This document shows, piece after piece, positions 38,165 to 47,831 of a stretch of DNA of 64,000 bases. The notes under the pieces are model-generated. The model worked only from the letters and a program-made list of their open reading frames with translations, ran no database searches and was not told the origin of the DNA. The position numbers and the translations under genes were made by a program. Position 1 is the first letter of the stretch; every line of letters starts with the position of its first letter. The stretch is from Tardiphaga sp. 709 (GTDB taxonomy: Bacteria; Pseudomonadota; Alphaproteobacteria; Rhizobiales; Xanthobacteraceae), in contig NZ_CP135529.1 in assembly GCF_032401055.1 (NCBI RefSeq), positions 4,648,501 to 4,712,500 of the forward strand, written 5' to 3'.

Positions 38165-38184
38165 GTAACTTATGATGATACATG
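38162..38184. promoter_or_regulatory. Inverted repeat over the Rrf2 start codon, possible operator
   Basis: CATGTA and TACATG are perfect inverted arms separated by 11 bases. The left arm contains the regulator's start codon on the minus strand. Position and symmetry fit an autoregulatory operator, but no consensus was matched. Confidence 0.4.
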
Positions 38185-38229
38185 ATGTCGGGCGCGTCAA
38201 GCCGCCCTGGTTTTGAAGTCCTCAAACGA

Positions 38230-38258
38230 AAAATGCCCGGCGCAAGGCCGGGCATTTC
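38230..38258 (-). terminator. Terminator after glutaryl-CoA dehydrogenase gene
   Basis: On the minus strand AAATGCCCGGC-C-TTGC-GCCGGGCATTT forms a strong stem followed by TTCGTTT. It lies 29 bases after the gcdH stop and separates it from the Rrf2 gene downstream. Confidence 0.75.
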
Positions 38259-38286
38259 GAGGCGGTTGATTTAAAGCGCGAGCGGC

Positions 38287-39501
38287 TTAACCGAACGCCT
38301 GGATACCCGTGATCGCGCGGCCGAGGATCAGCGCGTGCACGTCATGGGTGCCTTCATAGGTGTTCACCGTTTCCAGGTTCTGCGCGTGGCGCATCACATG
38401 GTATTCGGCTTGGATGCCGTTGCCGCCGTGCATGTCGCGGGCCATGCGGGCGATATCCAGCGACTTGCCGCAATTGTTACGCTTCACCACCGAGATCATG
38501 TCCGGATGGAAATTGCCTTCATCCATCAGGCGGCCGACGCGCAAGCTGCCCTGCAAGCCGAGCGAGATTTCGGTCAGCATGTCGGCGAGCTTCTTCTGCA
38601 CCAGCTGGGTCGCCGCGAGCGGGCGGTTGAACTGCTTGCGGTCCAGTGTGTACTGGCGGGCGCGGGCCATGCAGTCTTCGGCGGCGCCGAGCACGCCCCA
38701 GGAGATGCCGTAGCGGGCTCGGTTGAGACAGCCGAACGGACCCTTCAGGCCCGACACGTTGGGCAGCAGGTTTTCTTCCGGCACGATCACGCCGTCCATG
38801 ACGATTTCGCCGGTGATCGAGGCGCGCAAGCTGAGCTTGCCGCCAATCTTCGGTGCCGTGAGGCCCTTCATGCCCTTCTCGAGGATGAAGCCGCGGATCT
38901 GGTTGTCATGTGCGGCGGACTTCGCCCACACCACGAACACGTCGGCGATCGGGGCGTTCGAGATCCACATTTTGGAGCCGGACAGCTTGTAGCCGTCGGA
39001 CACCTTCTCGGCGCGGGTCTTCATGCCGCCGGGATCGGAGCCGGCATCGGGTTCGGTCAGGCCGAAGCAGCCGACCCACTCGCCGGTGGCGAGTTTGGGC
39101 AGGTATTTCTTGCGCTGGTTCTCGTCGCCGTAAGCGTAGATCGGATACATCACCAACGACGACTGCACCGAGTTCATCGAGCGGTAGCCTGAGTCGACGC
39201 GCTCGATCTCGCGGGCCACGAGGCCGTAAGCGACATAGCTGGCATTGGCGCAGCCATAGTCTTCCGGCAGCGTGATGCCGATCAGGCCGAGCTCGCCCAT
39301 CTCATTGAAGATTTCGCGGTCGGTATGCTCATTGAGATAAGCGTCGTTGACGCGCGGCAGCAGCTTGTCCTGGGCGTAAGCGCGCGCGGTGTCGCGGATC
39401 ATGCGCTCGTCTTCGGTGAGCTGGCTATCGAGCAGGAACGCATCGTCCCACTGGAAACTTGCAGCGGCCGGCTTGTCCTTTGCCTTGGGGGCAACGCTCA
39501 T
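38287..39501 (-). CDS. gcdH: Glutaryl-CoA dehydrogenase-like acyl-CoA dehydrogenase
   Basis: A 404-residue FAD enzyme that oxidises and decarboxylates glutaryl-CoA to crotonyl-CoA in lysine and tryptophan breakdown. It has [22 protein letters not shown] near residue 135, the [34 protein letters not shown] region and a catalytic glutamate in [19 protein letters not shown] near residue 382. The start is set at 39501, where homology begins and GGGA precedes. Other acyl-CoA dehydrogenases share the fold, but [13 protein letters not shown] is GcdH-like. Confidence 0.85.
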   Translation of the reverse strand: MSVAPKAKDKPAAASFQWDDAFLLDSQLTEDERMIRDTARAYAQDKLLPRVNDAYLNEHTDREIFNEMGELGLIGITLPEDYGCANASYVAYGLVAREIERVDSGYRSMNSVQSSLVMYPIYAYGDENQRKKYLPKLATGEWVGCFGLTEPDAGSDPGGMKTRAEKVSDGYKLSGSKMWISNAPIADVFVVWAKSAAHDNQIRGFILEKGMKGLTAPKIGGKLSLRASITGEIVMDGVIVPEENLLPNVSGLKGPFGCLNRARYGISWGVLGAAEDCMARARQYTLDRKQFNRPLAATQLVQKKLADMLTEISLGLQGSLRVGRLMDEGNFHPDMISVVKRNNCGKSLDIARMARDMHGGNGIQAEYHVMRHAQNLETVNTYEGTHDVHALILGRAITGIQAFG

Positions 39502-39625
39502 CGAAATCCCTTTCACATCATGGCTGAGTAATGCGCATTGGCTGCGCGTGTTCTGGTCGCAAGCGCTGTTTCGCTCAACAGGGTGCCGTCTCAGGTGGCA
39601 CCCGCGCATTGCGTGCTACGGCATT

Positions 39626-40717
39626 TTAGGTCTTTGAACTATCGCCATCAAGCTGTTCGTTGCAGGCGATCTCGATGCCGAAACCCGACAGGCCCTTGTA
39701 GTCATGGGTCGACGAGGTCAGATGGCGGATCGAGGTGACGCCGAGATCGCGCAGGATCTGTGCACCGACGCCGATTTCACGCCACTGCCGGTTGCGGTCG
39801 GCTTCCGCCGACTTCGGCGCATCGAGCGGCTCGACGGGCACGCCCGCGGCGCCATCGCGCAGATAAACCAGCACGCCGCTGCCGTTCTTCTTGAAGCGTT
39901 CCAGCACGGGCTGCATCTTGGCCGGGCCGAAGAACACGTCGCGCACGATGTTCGGCTTGTGGAAGCGCGTCAGCACGTTCTTGCCGTCGCCGACGCTGCC
40001 GTAAACGAAGGCAACATGGTGGATCGGATCGAACGGCGAGCGATACGAATAGCCATGCAGCGGGCCGATCGGGCTGTCGGTGGTGAAGGTCGAGACGCGC
40101 TCGATCAGCTTTTCGCGGGCCTGGCGATAGGCGATCATGTCAGCGATCGTGACATGCTTGAGCTTGTGCTTGGCCGCGAAGTCGACGACCTGTTGGCCCT
40201 TCATCACCGAGCCATCGTCGTTCATCAATTCGCTGATGACGCCGACCGGGGCGAGATTGGCCAGCTTGCACAGATCGACGGCGGCCTCGGTATGGCCGGA
40301 GCGCATCAGCACGCCGCCCTCTCTAGCGATCAGCGGGAATATATGACCGGGGCGGGCGAAGTCATTGGCGCCGGCATTCGGATTGGCCAGTGCGCGGCAG
40401 CACGAGGCGCGCTCATCGGCCGAAATACCGGTACCGCCATCGGGCTTGTAGTCGATGGAGACGGTAAAGGCGGTGGTGTGATTGCTATCGTTGTTGACCA
40501 CCATCGGATCGAGCCGCAACCGGCGTGCATCCTCGGTGGTGATCGGCGCGCAGACGATGCCGGAAGTATGCCGGATGATGAAGGCCATCTTCTCGGCGGT
40601 ACAGAACGACGCGGCGACGATGAGGTCGCCTTCACCCTCGCGGTCGTCATCGTCGGTCACCACGACCATTTCGCCGGCGGCAAAGGCTTGCAGAACGTCT
40701 GAAATCGGGTCGGCCAT
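39626..40717 (-). CDS. ribB: 3,4-dihydroxy-2-butanone-4-phosphate synthase with degenerate GTP cyclohydrolase II domain
   Basis: Makes dihydroxybutanone phosphate for riboflavin. The N-terminal domain has DDDDREGEGDL near residue 25 (metal site), GISADERA near 100 and GHTEAAVDL near 147. The C-terminal half (from about residue 205) is RibA-shaped but lacks the three zinc cysteines needed for GTP cyclohydrolase II, as in many alphaproteobacteria. ATG 40717 is chosen over 40747. No FMN riboswitch was recognised upstream. Confidence 0.93.
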   Translation of the reverse strand: MADPISDVLQAFAAGEMVVVTDDDDREGEGDLIVAASFCTAEKMAFIIRHTSGIVCAPITTEDARRLRLDPMVVNNDSNHTTAFTVSIDYKPDGGTGISADERASCCRALANPNAGANDFARPGHIFPLIAREGGVLMRSGHTEAAVDLCKLANLAPVGVISELMNDDGSVMKGQQVVDFAAKHKLKHVTIADMIAYRQAREKLIERVSTFTTDSPIGPLHGYSYRSPFDPIHHVAFVYGSVGDGKNVLTRFHKPNIVRDVFFGPAKMQPVLERFKKNGSGVLVYLRDGAAGVPVEPLDAPKSAEADRNRQWREIGVGAQILRDLGVTSIRHLTSSTHDYKGLSGFGIEIACNEQLDGDSSKT

Positions 40718-40837
40718 GAATGCACTCTTGCTCTGTGTGAAGTCCATATGGCGCAGAGCGGGGGGCGGTGCAACCCGCGGAAATGGGGGGCGGTATGCGG
40801 GTTCGCAGTGCGGAATGGAGGTAGGCTAGGCACCGGC

Positions 40838-40993
40838 CTCTCGCTCCCTCGCCCCGCTCTTGCGGGGAGAGGGCGGGGTGAGGGGCTCTTGCGATCCGCA
40901 AACTCCGTCGATGTGGTGAAGTCCGTGCCATGCCCCTCACCCGCCGCGAAGACGCGGCGACCTCTCCCCGTAAAGAACGGGGAGAGGTTAAGG
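40838..40993. repeat. Intergenic GGGGAGAGG-type repeat, inverted pair
   Basis: Two inverted units with CCTCGCCCCGCTCTTGCGGGGAGAGGG on the left and CGCCGCGAAGACGCGGCGACCTCTCCCCG...CGGGGAGAGG on the right, between the antiporter stop and ribB start. Confidence 0.85.
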
Positions 40994-42718
40994 CAGCACT
41001 TCCCGCCGCTCCGCCAGCTGCGCGTCCATGTCGGCGCGTTTGGCGTCCAGCAGGCCCTGATCGGCGGCCTCGATCACCTCGTACAGCGCATGGGCGTCGC
41101 TGAGCCGGGGTACGGTGACGTAGTCGGCGCCCGCCGCGTAAATATCGCTCACGTCGCCGAGCACGTCCGCCGTGGAGATGATCTTGGCGTTGGGGTTGAT
41201 CGAGCGGACATGGCGGACCAGCTTCTCGTTGTTCGCGCCCTTCAGCAGCGAGTCCGGCACGCTGAGGATGATGATCTCGGCATTGCCGACGCCGGCATGG
41301 ACCAGCGTGTCGACATTGCTGATGTCGCCATAGATCACATGCTGGCCGCGCCCGACCAGAGTGCGGAAGACGTTCGGATTGAAGTCGACGACGCTGATTT
41401 GATCGAGCAGCGACTCGTTCTGGCGCTCGATCTCGGCGAGCAGGGCGGACGCCGTGCGGAAGAAGCCGAGAATGACGATGCGGCGGGCTTCGCCATGGCC
41501 GGCGGCGTGATCGGCGTCATGAGTCTTCTGGCCGTGGTCGAGGTCGCGCAGCCCGATGCGCTTCATCGGGCCGATCAAGAGGCGCGTGATCTGGTCGCTG
41601 CGCATCATCGCGAAGGTGGAGAGGACCGCCAGGATCACGAAGGCGAAGGACGCCGCGCTGGAGGTCTGCGTGGTGATATGGCCGGCGGCAATTCCCGTTT
41701 GGAGCACCACCAGCGAGAATTCGCTGATCTGCGCCAGATTGAGCGCCGGCAGCAGGCTGGCGCGCAGCCCCTGTTTCATCAGATAGAGCGGCGTGAAGGT
41801 CGTGAGCAAGCGGCTGATCACGGTGAACAGGGCGATGATCAGTGCGAGGCCGATAGTGGCGCCGTTCGGGATCGGGATCGTCATGCCGACGGCGACGAAG
41901 AACAGCGTGATGAAGAAGTCCCGCAGCGTCGTCACCTTGGCGGTGACGTCCAGCGCATAGGGGAAGGTCGACAGCGATACGCCGGCCACCAGCGATCCCA
42001 TCTCGCGCGACAGATGCAGCCGTTCGGCGATCTCGCCGATCAGGAAGCACCAGGCCAGCGCGCCCAAGAGGACCAGTTCCGGGCGCCGTGCGATCTGGTG
42101 GAACAGCGCCGGCAGCACGTAGCGGCTCAGGATCAGCGCGGTGGCGACCAGCACGCCGACGCGGGCGATGGACAGCGCAATGACGCTGACCTGCAGATCG
42201 GCGAGGCTCGGCTGCACCGCCAGAAACAGGATCGCGAAAATGTCCTGCAGCACCAGGATGCCGAGCGTGATGCGGCCGGGCAGTGTGTCGAGCTCGCGCT
42301 TCTCGTAGAGCACCTTGACGATGACCACCGTCGAGGACAGTGCGCAGGCGACGCTGAGATACAGCGCATCGAACCCACCGCCGCCGAGCTTGAGCCCGAG
42401 CGCCATGAAGAAGGCCGCGCCGAGCACGCAGCCTGCGATCAACTGGCCGCCCGCGGCGAACAGGATGACCTTGCCGGCGCGGATGATCTTCTTCAGATCG
42501 ATCTCGAGACCGATCATGAACAGCATGAAGATCAGGCCGAGTTCGGAGATCGTGCTGATGGATTCGTCCGACTTGACCCAGCCGATGCCGAATGGCCCAA
42601 TGATGAAGCCGGCAATCAGATAAGCAAGAATCAGCGGCTGACGGGTGAAATGCGCAATAAGCCCGATGCCCCACGCAAACAGGATACACAGCGTGATATC
42701 GCGGATTAAGTCGTGCAT
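40988..42718 (-). CDS. CPA2-family cation:proton antiporter with TrkA-N domain (YbaL/KefB-like)
   Basis: A 576-residue inner-membrane protein. About twelve hydrophobic spans (residues 1-385) carry the CPA2 pattern, including LGLIFMLFMIGLEIDLKK near 60 and SREMGSLVAGVSLS near 227. The C-terminus (about 405-530) is a NAD-binding TrkA-N domain with IVILGFFRTASALLAEIE and VVDFNPN. It probably moves K+ or Na+ out against protons. Regulation by nucleotide binding is expected. It is divergent from the aminotransferase gene. Confidence 0.9.
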   Translation of the reverse strand: MHDLIRDITLCILFAWGIGLIAHFTRQPLILAYLIAGFIIGPFGIGWVKSDESISTISELGLIFMLFMIGLEIDLKKIIRAGKVILFAAGGQLIAGCVLGAAFFMALGLKLGGGGFDALYLSVACALSSTVVIVKVLYEKRELDTLPGRITLGILVLQDIFAILFLAVQPSLADLQVSVIALSIARVGVLVATALILSRYVLPALFHQIARRPELVLLGALAWCFLIGEIAERLHLSREMGSLVAGVSLSTFPYALDVTAKVTTLRDFFITLFFVAVGMTIPIPNGATIGLALIIALFTVISRLLTTFTPLYLMKQGLRASLLPALNLAQISEFSLVVLQTGIAAGHITTQTSSAASFAFVILAVLSTFAMMRSDQITRLLIGPMKRIGLRDLDHGQKTHDADHAAGHGEARRIVILGFFRTASALLAEIERQNESLLDQISVVDFNPNVFRTLVGRGQHVIYGDISNVDTLVHAGVGNAEIIILSVPDSLLKGANNEKLVRHVRSINPNAKIISTADVLGDVSDIYAAGADYVTVPRLSDAHALYEVIEAADQGLLDAKRADMDAQLAERREVLP

Positions 42719-42872
42719 GCCCCTGCCGGAAAAGCCTTACATTTCGGCGGCACTCTAATGGTGCGCCGCGTGAGGGCAAAGGGGTAATATCCGGCATTCG
42801 GCGCGCGATACACGCGGAGGGCGGTCCAACGAGGCAGCCTTCATCATAAAAGGCTGCAGGGAGACGACGTTC

Positions 42873-44114
42873 ATGACCACCACACGGTTCGACTACGCGC
42901 CATTGCTGCCTCCGGGCCTGCCCGCGGCTGCGGCAAAATGGACCGGTCTCGCCAAATACAGCTTCGTCGGCGGGAACAATGACATGGACCAGGTGCCGGT
43001 GGAGGGCCTGACCGCTGCCGCCAATGCCGTCATGCTGCGCGAGGGCCGCACGCTGGCAACCTACGGTCTGGCGAGCGGTCCGCAGGGCTATCTGCCGCTG
43101 CGGGATTTCATTGCTGCCAAGCTGAAGCGCGACGCAAGCATCGATTGTAGCGCCGATGACATCTTGGTTGTCTCCGGCTCGCTGCAGGCGCTCGATCTCG
43201 TCAATCACAGCCTGCTGGCCAAGGGCGACACCGTCATCATCGAGCGCGACTGCTATCAAGGCTCCATCAACCGGCTCACCCGTCTCGGCGTCAATATCGT
43301 CGGCATCCCCCTGGATGACGACGGCATGCGGATGGACGCGCTGGCCTCAGCATTGGAAGATCTGAAGGCGAAGGGCATCCGGCCGAAATATATCTATACG
43401 ATCCCGACCGTGCAGAACCCGACCGCCACCATCATGCCGGAAAGCCGTCGCCGCGAGCTGCTGGCACTGTCGGCCAGATATGGCGTCCCCATCTTTGAGG
43501 ACGATTGCTATGCCGACCTGATCTGGAACGGCGAGCGTCCGCCGGCGATTCACGCGATGGATAAGACCGGCAGCGTGATCCATATCGGCTCGTTCTCCAA
43601 GTCGATCGCGCCTGCCCTCCGCGTCGGCTACATCGTCGCGCCCTGGGAGATCATGTCACGCATGCTGGCGTTGAAGACCGATGCCGGGTCCGGCGCACTG
43701 GAGCAGATGGTCCTCGCCGAATATTGCGTGCCGCATTTCGCCACGCATGTGCCAAAGGCGACGCGCGGACTGCGCGCCAAGCTGGAGACGCTGATGGATG
43801 CGCTCAACGAGCAGTTCGGCACGGCGGCGGAATTCGACGAACCCAAAGGCGGCATCTTTCTGTGGGTGAAACTGCCCGCCAATGTCGATGCCATGAAGCT
43901 CTACCAGGCGGCGCTCAAGGCCGGCGTGTCGATCAATCCCGGCCCGGAATGGTCTGTCGACAAGGCCTATGCGCACAGCCACATTCGCATCTGCTTCGCC
44001 AGCCCGACCCATCAGGAAATCCGCGAAGGGATCGCGGTCCTCGCTGATGTCTGCCGGCAGGAGTTCGGCGTGCCCGAGCGGATCGCGAACGTGGAAAAAC
44101 GTGCGCGGGGATAA
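42873..44114 (+). CDS. PLP-dependent aminotransferase (2-aminoadipate-type, class I/II)
   Basis: A 413-residue fold-type I aminotransferase of the LysN/MocR-catalytic-domain kind. The PLP lysine is in SFSKSIAPALRVGY near residue 245, with FEDDCYADL near 208 and a substrate arginine in SHIRICFA near 375. It has no GntR domain. TIPTVQNPTATIM near residue 174 is typical of aromatic or aminoadipate transaminases. No neighbour reveals its amino acid. Confidence 0.86.
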   Translation: MTTTRFDYAPLLPPGLPAAAAKWTGLAKYSFVGGNNDMDQVPVEGLTAAANAVMLREGRTLATYGLASGPQGYLPLRDFIAAKLKRDASIDCSADDILVVSGSLQALDLVNHSLLAKGDTVIIERDCYQGSINRLTRLGVNIVGIPLDDDGMRMDALASALEDLKAKGIRPKYIYTIPTVQNPTATIMPESRRRELLALSARYGVPIFEDDCYADLIWNGERPPAIHAMDKTGSVIHIGSFSKSIAPALRVGYIVAPWEIMSRMLALKTDAGSGALEQMVLAEYCVPHFATHVPKATRGLRAKLETLMDALNEQFGTAAEFDEPKGGIFLWVKLPANVDAMKLYQAALKAGVSINPGPEWSVDKAYAHSHIRICFASPTHQEIREGIAVLADVCRQEFGVPERIANVEKRARG

Positions 44115-44130
44115 CTGCGTCGCTGCAATC

Positions 44131-44319
44131 TAACCTCTCCCCGCTCTGCGCGGGGAGAGGTCGCCGCGTCTTCGCGGCGGGTGAGGGGCACGGCACTTCG
44201 ATCGCTGCAGTTGCAGGCTATCGGATCGCGCCGACCCTCTGTTGCTAACCGAGATGAGCGCCCGCGCTCCGCCCCTCACCCCGACCCTCTCCCCGCTCTG
44301 CGCGGGGAGAGGGAGCGAG
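44131..44319. repeat. Intergenic GGGGAGAGG-type repeat, inverted pair
   Basis: Two inverted units with CCTCTCCCCGCTCTGCGCGGGGAGAGG on the left and CCCTCTCCCCGCTCTGCGCGGGGAGAGGG on the right; the left one has the GTCGCCGCGTCTTCGCGGCG tail hairpin. It lies between convergent genes. Confidence 0.85.
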
Positions 44320-44337
44320 AGGCCGGCATATCGAAGT

Positions 44338-45183
44338 CTACTTCTTCACACCCTTTGCCGCAGCCTTCGCCGGCGTCGCTGCCTTCTTCGGCGCCGGCGC
44401 GCTGTCGACGGCGGTGTTGATGTCATCGATCAGCTTGGTGATGCGCGCGGCGTTGCTGCCGAGGTCGCCTTCGAAATAGCGCGACGACGAGCGGATATCG
44501 ACGCGTGAGCCTTCGCCGTCGGGTGTGAAGCGGATCGAGACGTCCTCGCGAAAACCCATGATAGGGGTGCGCGCCACCGCCTCGATACGGCCAATGCGGC
44601 GCGGCGGCTGCGGCGGACGCTCGTCGATGACGATCCACTTGCGCTTTTCGACCAAAGCGCGCGTCACGTCATAGGCGCGTTGCACGGGCACCTCCAGCTC
44701 CACCGGCTCGATATCCGGATAGGCCGTGCGCTGCTGCTCCGCGGAGTAGAGGCCGGAATAGACGGCTGAATTGGTGCCGTCGCCGGTCCGCAGCCGCGCC
44801 AGCGCCTCGAAGCGCGGCGGGTCGACGGGGTCGGTGGTGATGTCGTGGATCTTCGGCAGCTTGCGATACTGGTACGCAAGGTAGCCGGGATACGCCAGGA
44901 TCACGACGTCGAGCATCAGCGCCACCATGATCACACTCATGCCCCGCGAGCCGTTCTGCCAGATCGCGGCAAAGCCGGCGAGCGCTACCAGGATCGAGAG
45001 GCCGGCGAATCCCAACGCGCCGAAGAAGGTCATCAGTGCCGGTTTTACTTCGAGGAACCCGAAGCGGACGATGATGATCGAGGTGAGGGCTGCAATGGCG
45101 GCGAAAACCGCGAGGCGCCGCGCCCACAGCGCCAGGCTGGATACTGGCTCCGACTGGTAAGCGGCCGAAAACCTGCGTGCCAT
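44338..45183 (-). CDS. DUF1499 membrane-anchored protein
   Basis: A 281-residue protein with about three N-terminal hydrophobic spans (residues about 22-100) and a soluble DUF1499 domain (AYDVTRALVEKRKWIVIDERPP near residue 168, FREDVSIRFTPDGEGSRVDIRSSSRYFEGDLGSNAARI near 210-247). It ends in an alanine/lysine-rich tail. DUF1499 has no agreed function. It is probably an inner-membrane protein with the domain in the periplasm or cytoplasm. Confidence 0.82.
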   Translation of the reverse strand: MARRFSAAYQSEPVSSLALWARRLAVFAAIAALTSIIIVRFGFLEVKPALMTFFGALGFAGLSILVALAGFAAIWQNGSRGMSVIMVALMLDVVILAYPGYLAYQYRKLPKIHDITTDPVDPPRFEALARLRTGDGTNSAVYSGLYSAEQQRTAYPDIEPVELEVPVQRAYDVTRALVEKRKWIVIDERPPQPPRRIGRIEAVARTPIMGFREDVSIRFTPDGEGSRVDIRSSSRYFEGDLGSNAARITKLIDDINTAVDSAPAPKKAATPAKAAAKGVKK

Positions 45184-45384
45184 GGGGAATTTCTGCCGGA
45201 TTGAGCTTGCGAAGGCGCTGATAGCGCCGGGTTCCGAATAGGGTGCTTGAGACCATGCCGGGCCGGGAATTTCAAGGCACTTTGGCGGACGGGACTCCTC
45301 GTTTAAGAATGGGGCCGCGGCCGTTCAGACTTCTCCCCTGGTATAACGAGAAGAAGCAAGCAAGGCCGCAGGGAGCCGCCTGCC

Positions 45385-46995
45385 ATGCTGGTCGAAACCA
45401 CGGATTATGAGACGCTCGCCCGCAATTTCCGCTGGGACGTGCCGGAGCGATTCAACATCGCGACGGTGGCCTGCGACCGTCATGCCGACGGTAGCGGGCG
45501 GCTGGCGCTGATCTATGTGGACGAGGACCGCGGCACGCATCGTTTCTCCTTCGACGAGATGCAGGCTTTCTCGCGCAGCTTCGCCAATGTGCTGAAGGCG
45601 GATGGCCTGCAGCGCGGCGACCGCATTGCGGTGTTTTTGTCGCAATCGGTGGAATTGCCGGTGGCGCATCTCGCGGCGTTCCGGTCCGGGCTGGTGTCGG
45701 TGCCGCTGTTCACGCTGTTCGGCGAGGACGCGTTGGAATTCCGCCTTGCCAATTCCGGGGCCAAGGCCATCGTCACCGACGCGAGTGGCTGGGACAAGCT
45801 GTCGAAAATCCGCGAGCGGCTGCCTCATTTACAGGATATCTACGTCACGGACAGTGCACCGCATGCCGGTGCCAAACCGTTCTGGTCGGCGATCGAGGGC
45901 GCGTCCGAAGACTTCACGACGGTCGATACCTCTTGCGACGATCCCGCGATCATCATCTACACCTCGGGCACCACGGGAAATCCCAAGGGCGCGCTGCATG
46001 CCCATCGCGTGCTGCTCGGCCATCTGCCCAATGTGGAGATGGTGCACGGCTTCTTTCCGAAGCCGGGCGATGTCTACTGGACGCCGGCCGACTGGGCGTG
46101 GATCGGCGGGCTGTTCGATGCGCTGTTTCCGGCCTGGTATCACGGCGTGCCGATCGTCGGTTATCGCGCCAGGAAATTCGAACCAGCGGCAGCGATGCAG
46201 CTGATGGCCGACCACAAGATACGCAACGTGTTCCTGCCGCCGACGGCGCTGAAGCTGATGCGGCAGGCAAATGTCAAACATGATGGCGTGAAGCTGCGCA
46301 GCATGCTCACCGGCGGCGAGTCGCTCGGTTCGGAATTGCTCGACTGGGTGCGCAATACGTTCGGTATCGACGCGCATGAGATCTACGGCCAGACCGAATG
46401 CAATCTCGTCGTCGGCAACAATGCCGATCTGTTTCCGATCCGCCCGGGCTCCATGGGCAAGCCGACGCCGGGTTTCGATGTGCGTATCGTCAACGAGCAG
46501 GGCGAGGAGCTGCCGCGCGGCGAGCGCGGCATTGTTGGGATCAGACAGCCCAATCCCTGCACCATGCTCGGCTACTGGCAGAACCCTGAAGGCACCGCAA
46601 AGAAATTCGCCGGTGAGTTTCTGCTGACCGGAGATCTCGGCATTCAGGATGACGACGGTTACTTCTGGTATGTGTCACGCGAAGACGACGTGATCACATC
46701 AGCCGGCTATCGCATCGGGCCATCGGAGATCGAGCATACGCTACTGAAGCATCCGGCGGTGGCGCTGTCGGCGGTGGTCGGTATTCCCGATCCGATTCGC
46801 ACCGAAGCTATCAAGGCCTGGATCGTGCTGCGTCCAGGATTCGCGCCCAGCGATGCATTGGCACGCGAGCTGCAGGATTTCGTCAAGTCGCAACTCGCGG
46901 CGCATGAATATCCGCGTCACGTGCAATTTGCGGAGAGCCTGCCGATGACTGCGACCGGCAAGGTGCTCAGGCGGGAATTGCGTGCGCTGGGGTAG
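45385..46995 (+). CDS. AMP-binding acyl-CoA synthetase (medium-chain type)
   Basis: A 536-residue ANL-family enzyme that activates a carboxylic acid with ATP and joins it to CoA. The phosphate loop is IIYTSGTTGNPKGAL near residue 192, the A5 motif EIYGQTECN near 332, and the adenylation lysine is in MTATGKVLRREL near the C-terminus. It belongs to the acetyl/medium-chain/benzoate group (no N-terminal ACS extension). Free-standing; the acid cannot be named. Confidence 0.87.
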   Translation: MLVETTDYETLARNFRWDVPERFNIATVACDRHADGSGRLALIYVDEDRGTHRFSFDEMQAFSRSFANVLKADGLQRGDRIAVFLSQSVELPVAHLAAFRSGLVSVPLFTLFGEDALEFRLANSGAKAIVTDASGWDKLSKIRERLPHLQDIYVTDSAPHAGAKPFWSAIEGASEDFTTVDTSCDDPAIIIYTSGTTGNPKGALHAHRVLLGHLPNVEMVHGFFPKPGDVYWTPADWAWIGGLFDALFPAWYHGVPIVGYRARKFEPAAAMQLMADHKIRNVFLPPTALKLMRQANVKHDGVKLRSMLTGGESLGSELLDWVRNTFGIDAHEIYGQTECNLVVGNNADLFPIRPGSMGKPTPGFDVRIVNEQGEELPRGERGIVGIRQPNPCTMLGYWQNPEGTAKKFAGEFLLTGDLGIQDDDGYFWYVSREDDVITSAGYRIGPSEIEHTLLKHPAVALSAVVGIPDPIRTEAIKAWIVLRPGFAPSDALARELQDFVKSQLAAHEYPRHVQFAESLPMTATGKVLRRELRALG

Positions 46996-47000
46996 TTCTT

Positions 47001-47185
47001 CACCTCTCCCCGCCCTTTGCGGGGAGAGGTCGCCGCGTCTTCGCGGCGGGTGAGGGGCAGGGCACGCATTCACAACAATCGAGAAACTACCGGATCGCTC
47101 CGACCCGATGGAAGAAAACTGCTGCATCGACGTGCCCTTGCCCCTCACCCCACCCCTCTCCCCGCAAATGCGGGGAGAGTGAGCG
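47001..47185. repeat. Intergenic GGGGAGAGG-type repeat, inverted pair
   Basis: Left CCTCTCCCCGCCCTTTGCGGGGAGAGG with the GTCGCCGCGTCTTCGCGGCG tail, right CCCCTCTCCCCGCAAATGCGGGGAGAG. It lies between the convergent acyl-CoA synthetase and SRPBCC genes. Confidence 0.85.
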
Positions 47186-47203
47186 CACGGCCGGCACCTC
47201 GCC

Positions 47204-47725
47204 TCACATCCCCGGCACCTTGATTCCCATCTCCTTCAGCGCCGCCAGCAGCTTCAGCGGCGGCTCCATCTGGATCGCGGGGACCTTGCCGGTTTCCAGC
47301 AAACTCTTCAGGCTGGACAGGATCGCCGGCCAGCCTGCGCGTCCGCCCGAGAGAATGTCGTCACTCAACGTGCGGTCATGCGCCTGCGTCATCGTCAGCT
47401 TCACCGTCTCGGCCGACGGCACGAGATCATAGGTGACGAGTGTCGAGCCGAGCGCTTCGACAAGTCCGGGCCAGTTCACATCCCATGTGATGGTGAGCTT
47501 GCGCGGCGGATCGTGTTCGATCACCTCGCCCGAAACATGCAGCGATCCATCCGGCGCGAGCACCTTGAACGCGCCGCCGACGTTTCCCTCGAGCTGCACC
47601 GCGAAGCCGGAGAAATACTGCCGGCTGAACTCCGCCGAGGTCAGCGCCTGCCACACTTTTTCGGGCGTGGCGGCGATATAGATCGTGTAGACGATCGCGG
47701 GCTGGAACCTGTTGATATCGATCAT
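47204..47725 (-). CDS. SRPBCC / AHSA1-domain protein
   Basis: A 173-residue START-like protein with the Aha1-type pattern VYTIYIAATPEKVWQALTSAEFS at residues 12-34, a hydrophobic ligand cavity fold and GWPAILSSLKSLLETG near 137. Such proteins bind small hydrophobic molecules. ATG 47725 is the start where the domain begins (MIDINRF); an upstream frame to 47800 is not supported. Confidence 0.82.
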   Translation of the reverse strand: MIDINRFQPAIVYTIYIAATPEKVWQALTSAEFSRQYFSGFAVQLEGNVGGAFKVLAPDGSLHVSGEVIEHDPPRKLTITWDVNWPGLVEALGSTLVTYDLVPSAETVKLTMTQAHDRTLSDDILSGGRAGWPAILSSLKSLLETGKVPAIQMEPPLKLLAALKEMGIKVPGM

Positions 47726-47831
47726 GGCCGTTGCTCCATGCGTGCAGTGACAGGCAACCAGATGGCGCCCTGCCGGGCAAGTGTGTTTTGCTGCGAGCAA
47801 TACGAGTGCTAGTGTTAAGACAACACACCGT

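Noticed and set aside
40718-40990. Possible FMN riboswitch ahead of ribB
   Set aside because: The leader is only short sequence and a GGGGAGAGG-type repeat; no FMN aptamer elements were recognised.
40748-42709. 653-codon frame on the plus strand
   Set aside because: Antisense to the CPA2 antiporter gene; the product is rich in Asp, Gln and Arg with no domain.
41517-43259. 580-codon frame on the minus strand
   Set aside because: It runs out of frame through the antiporter and into the start of the divergent aminotransferase gene.
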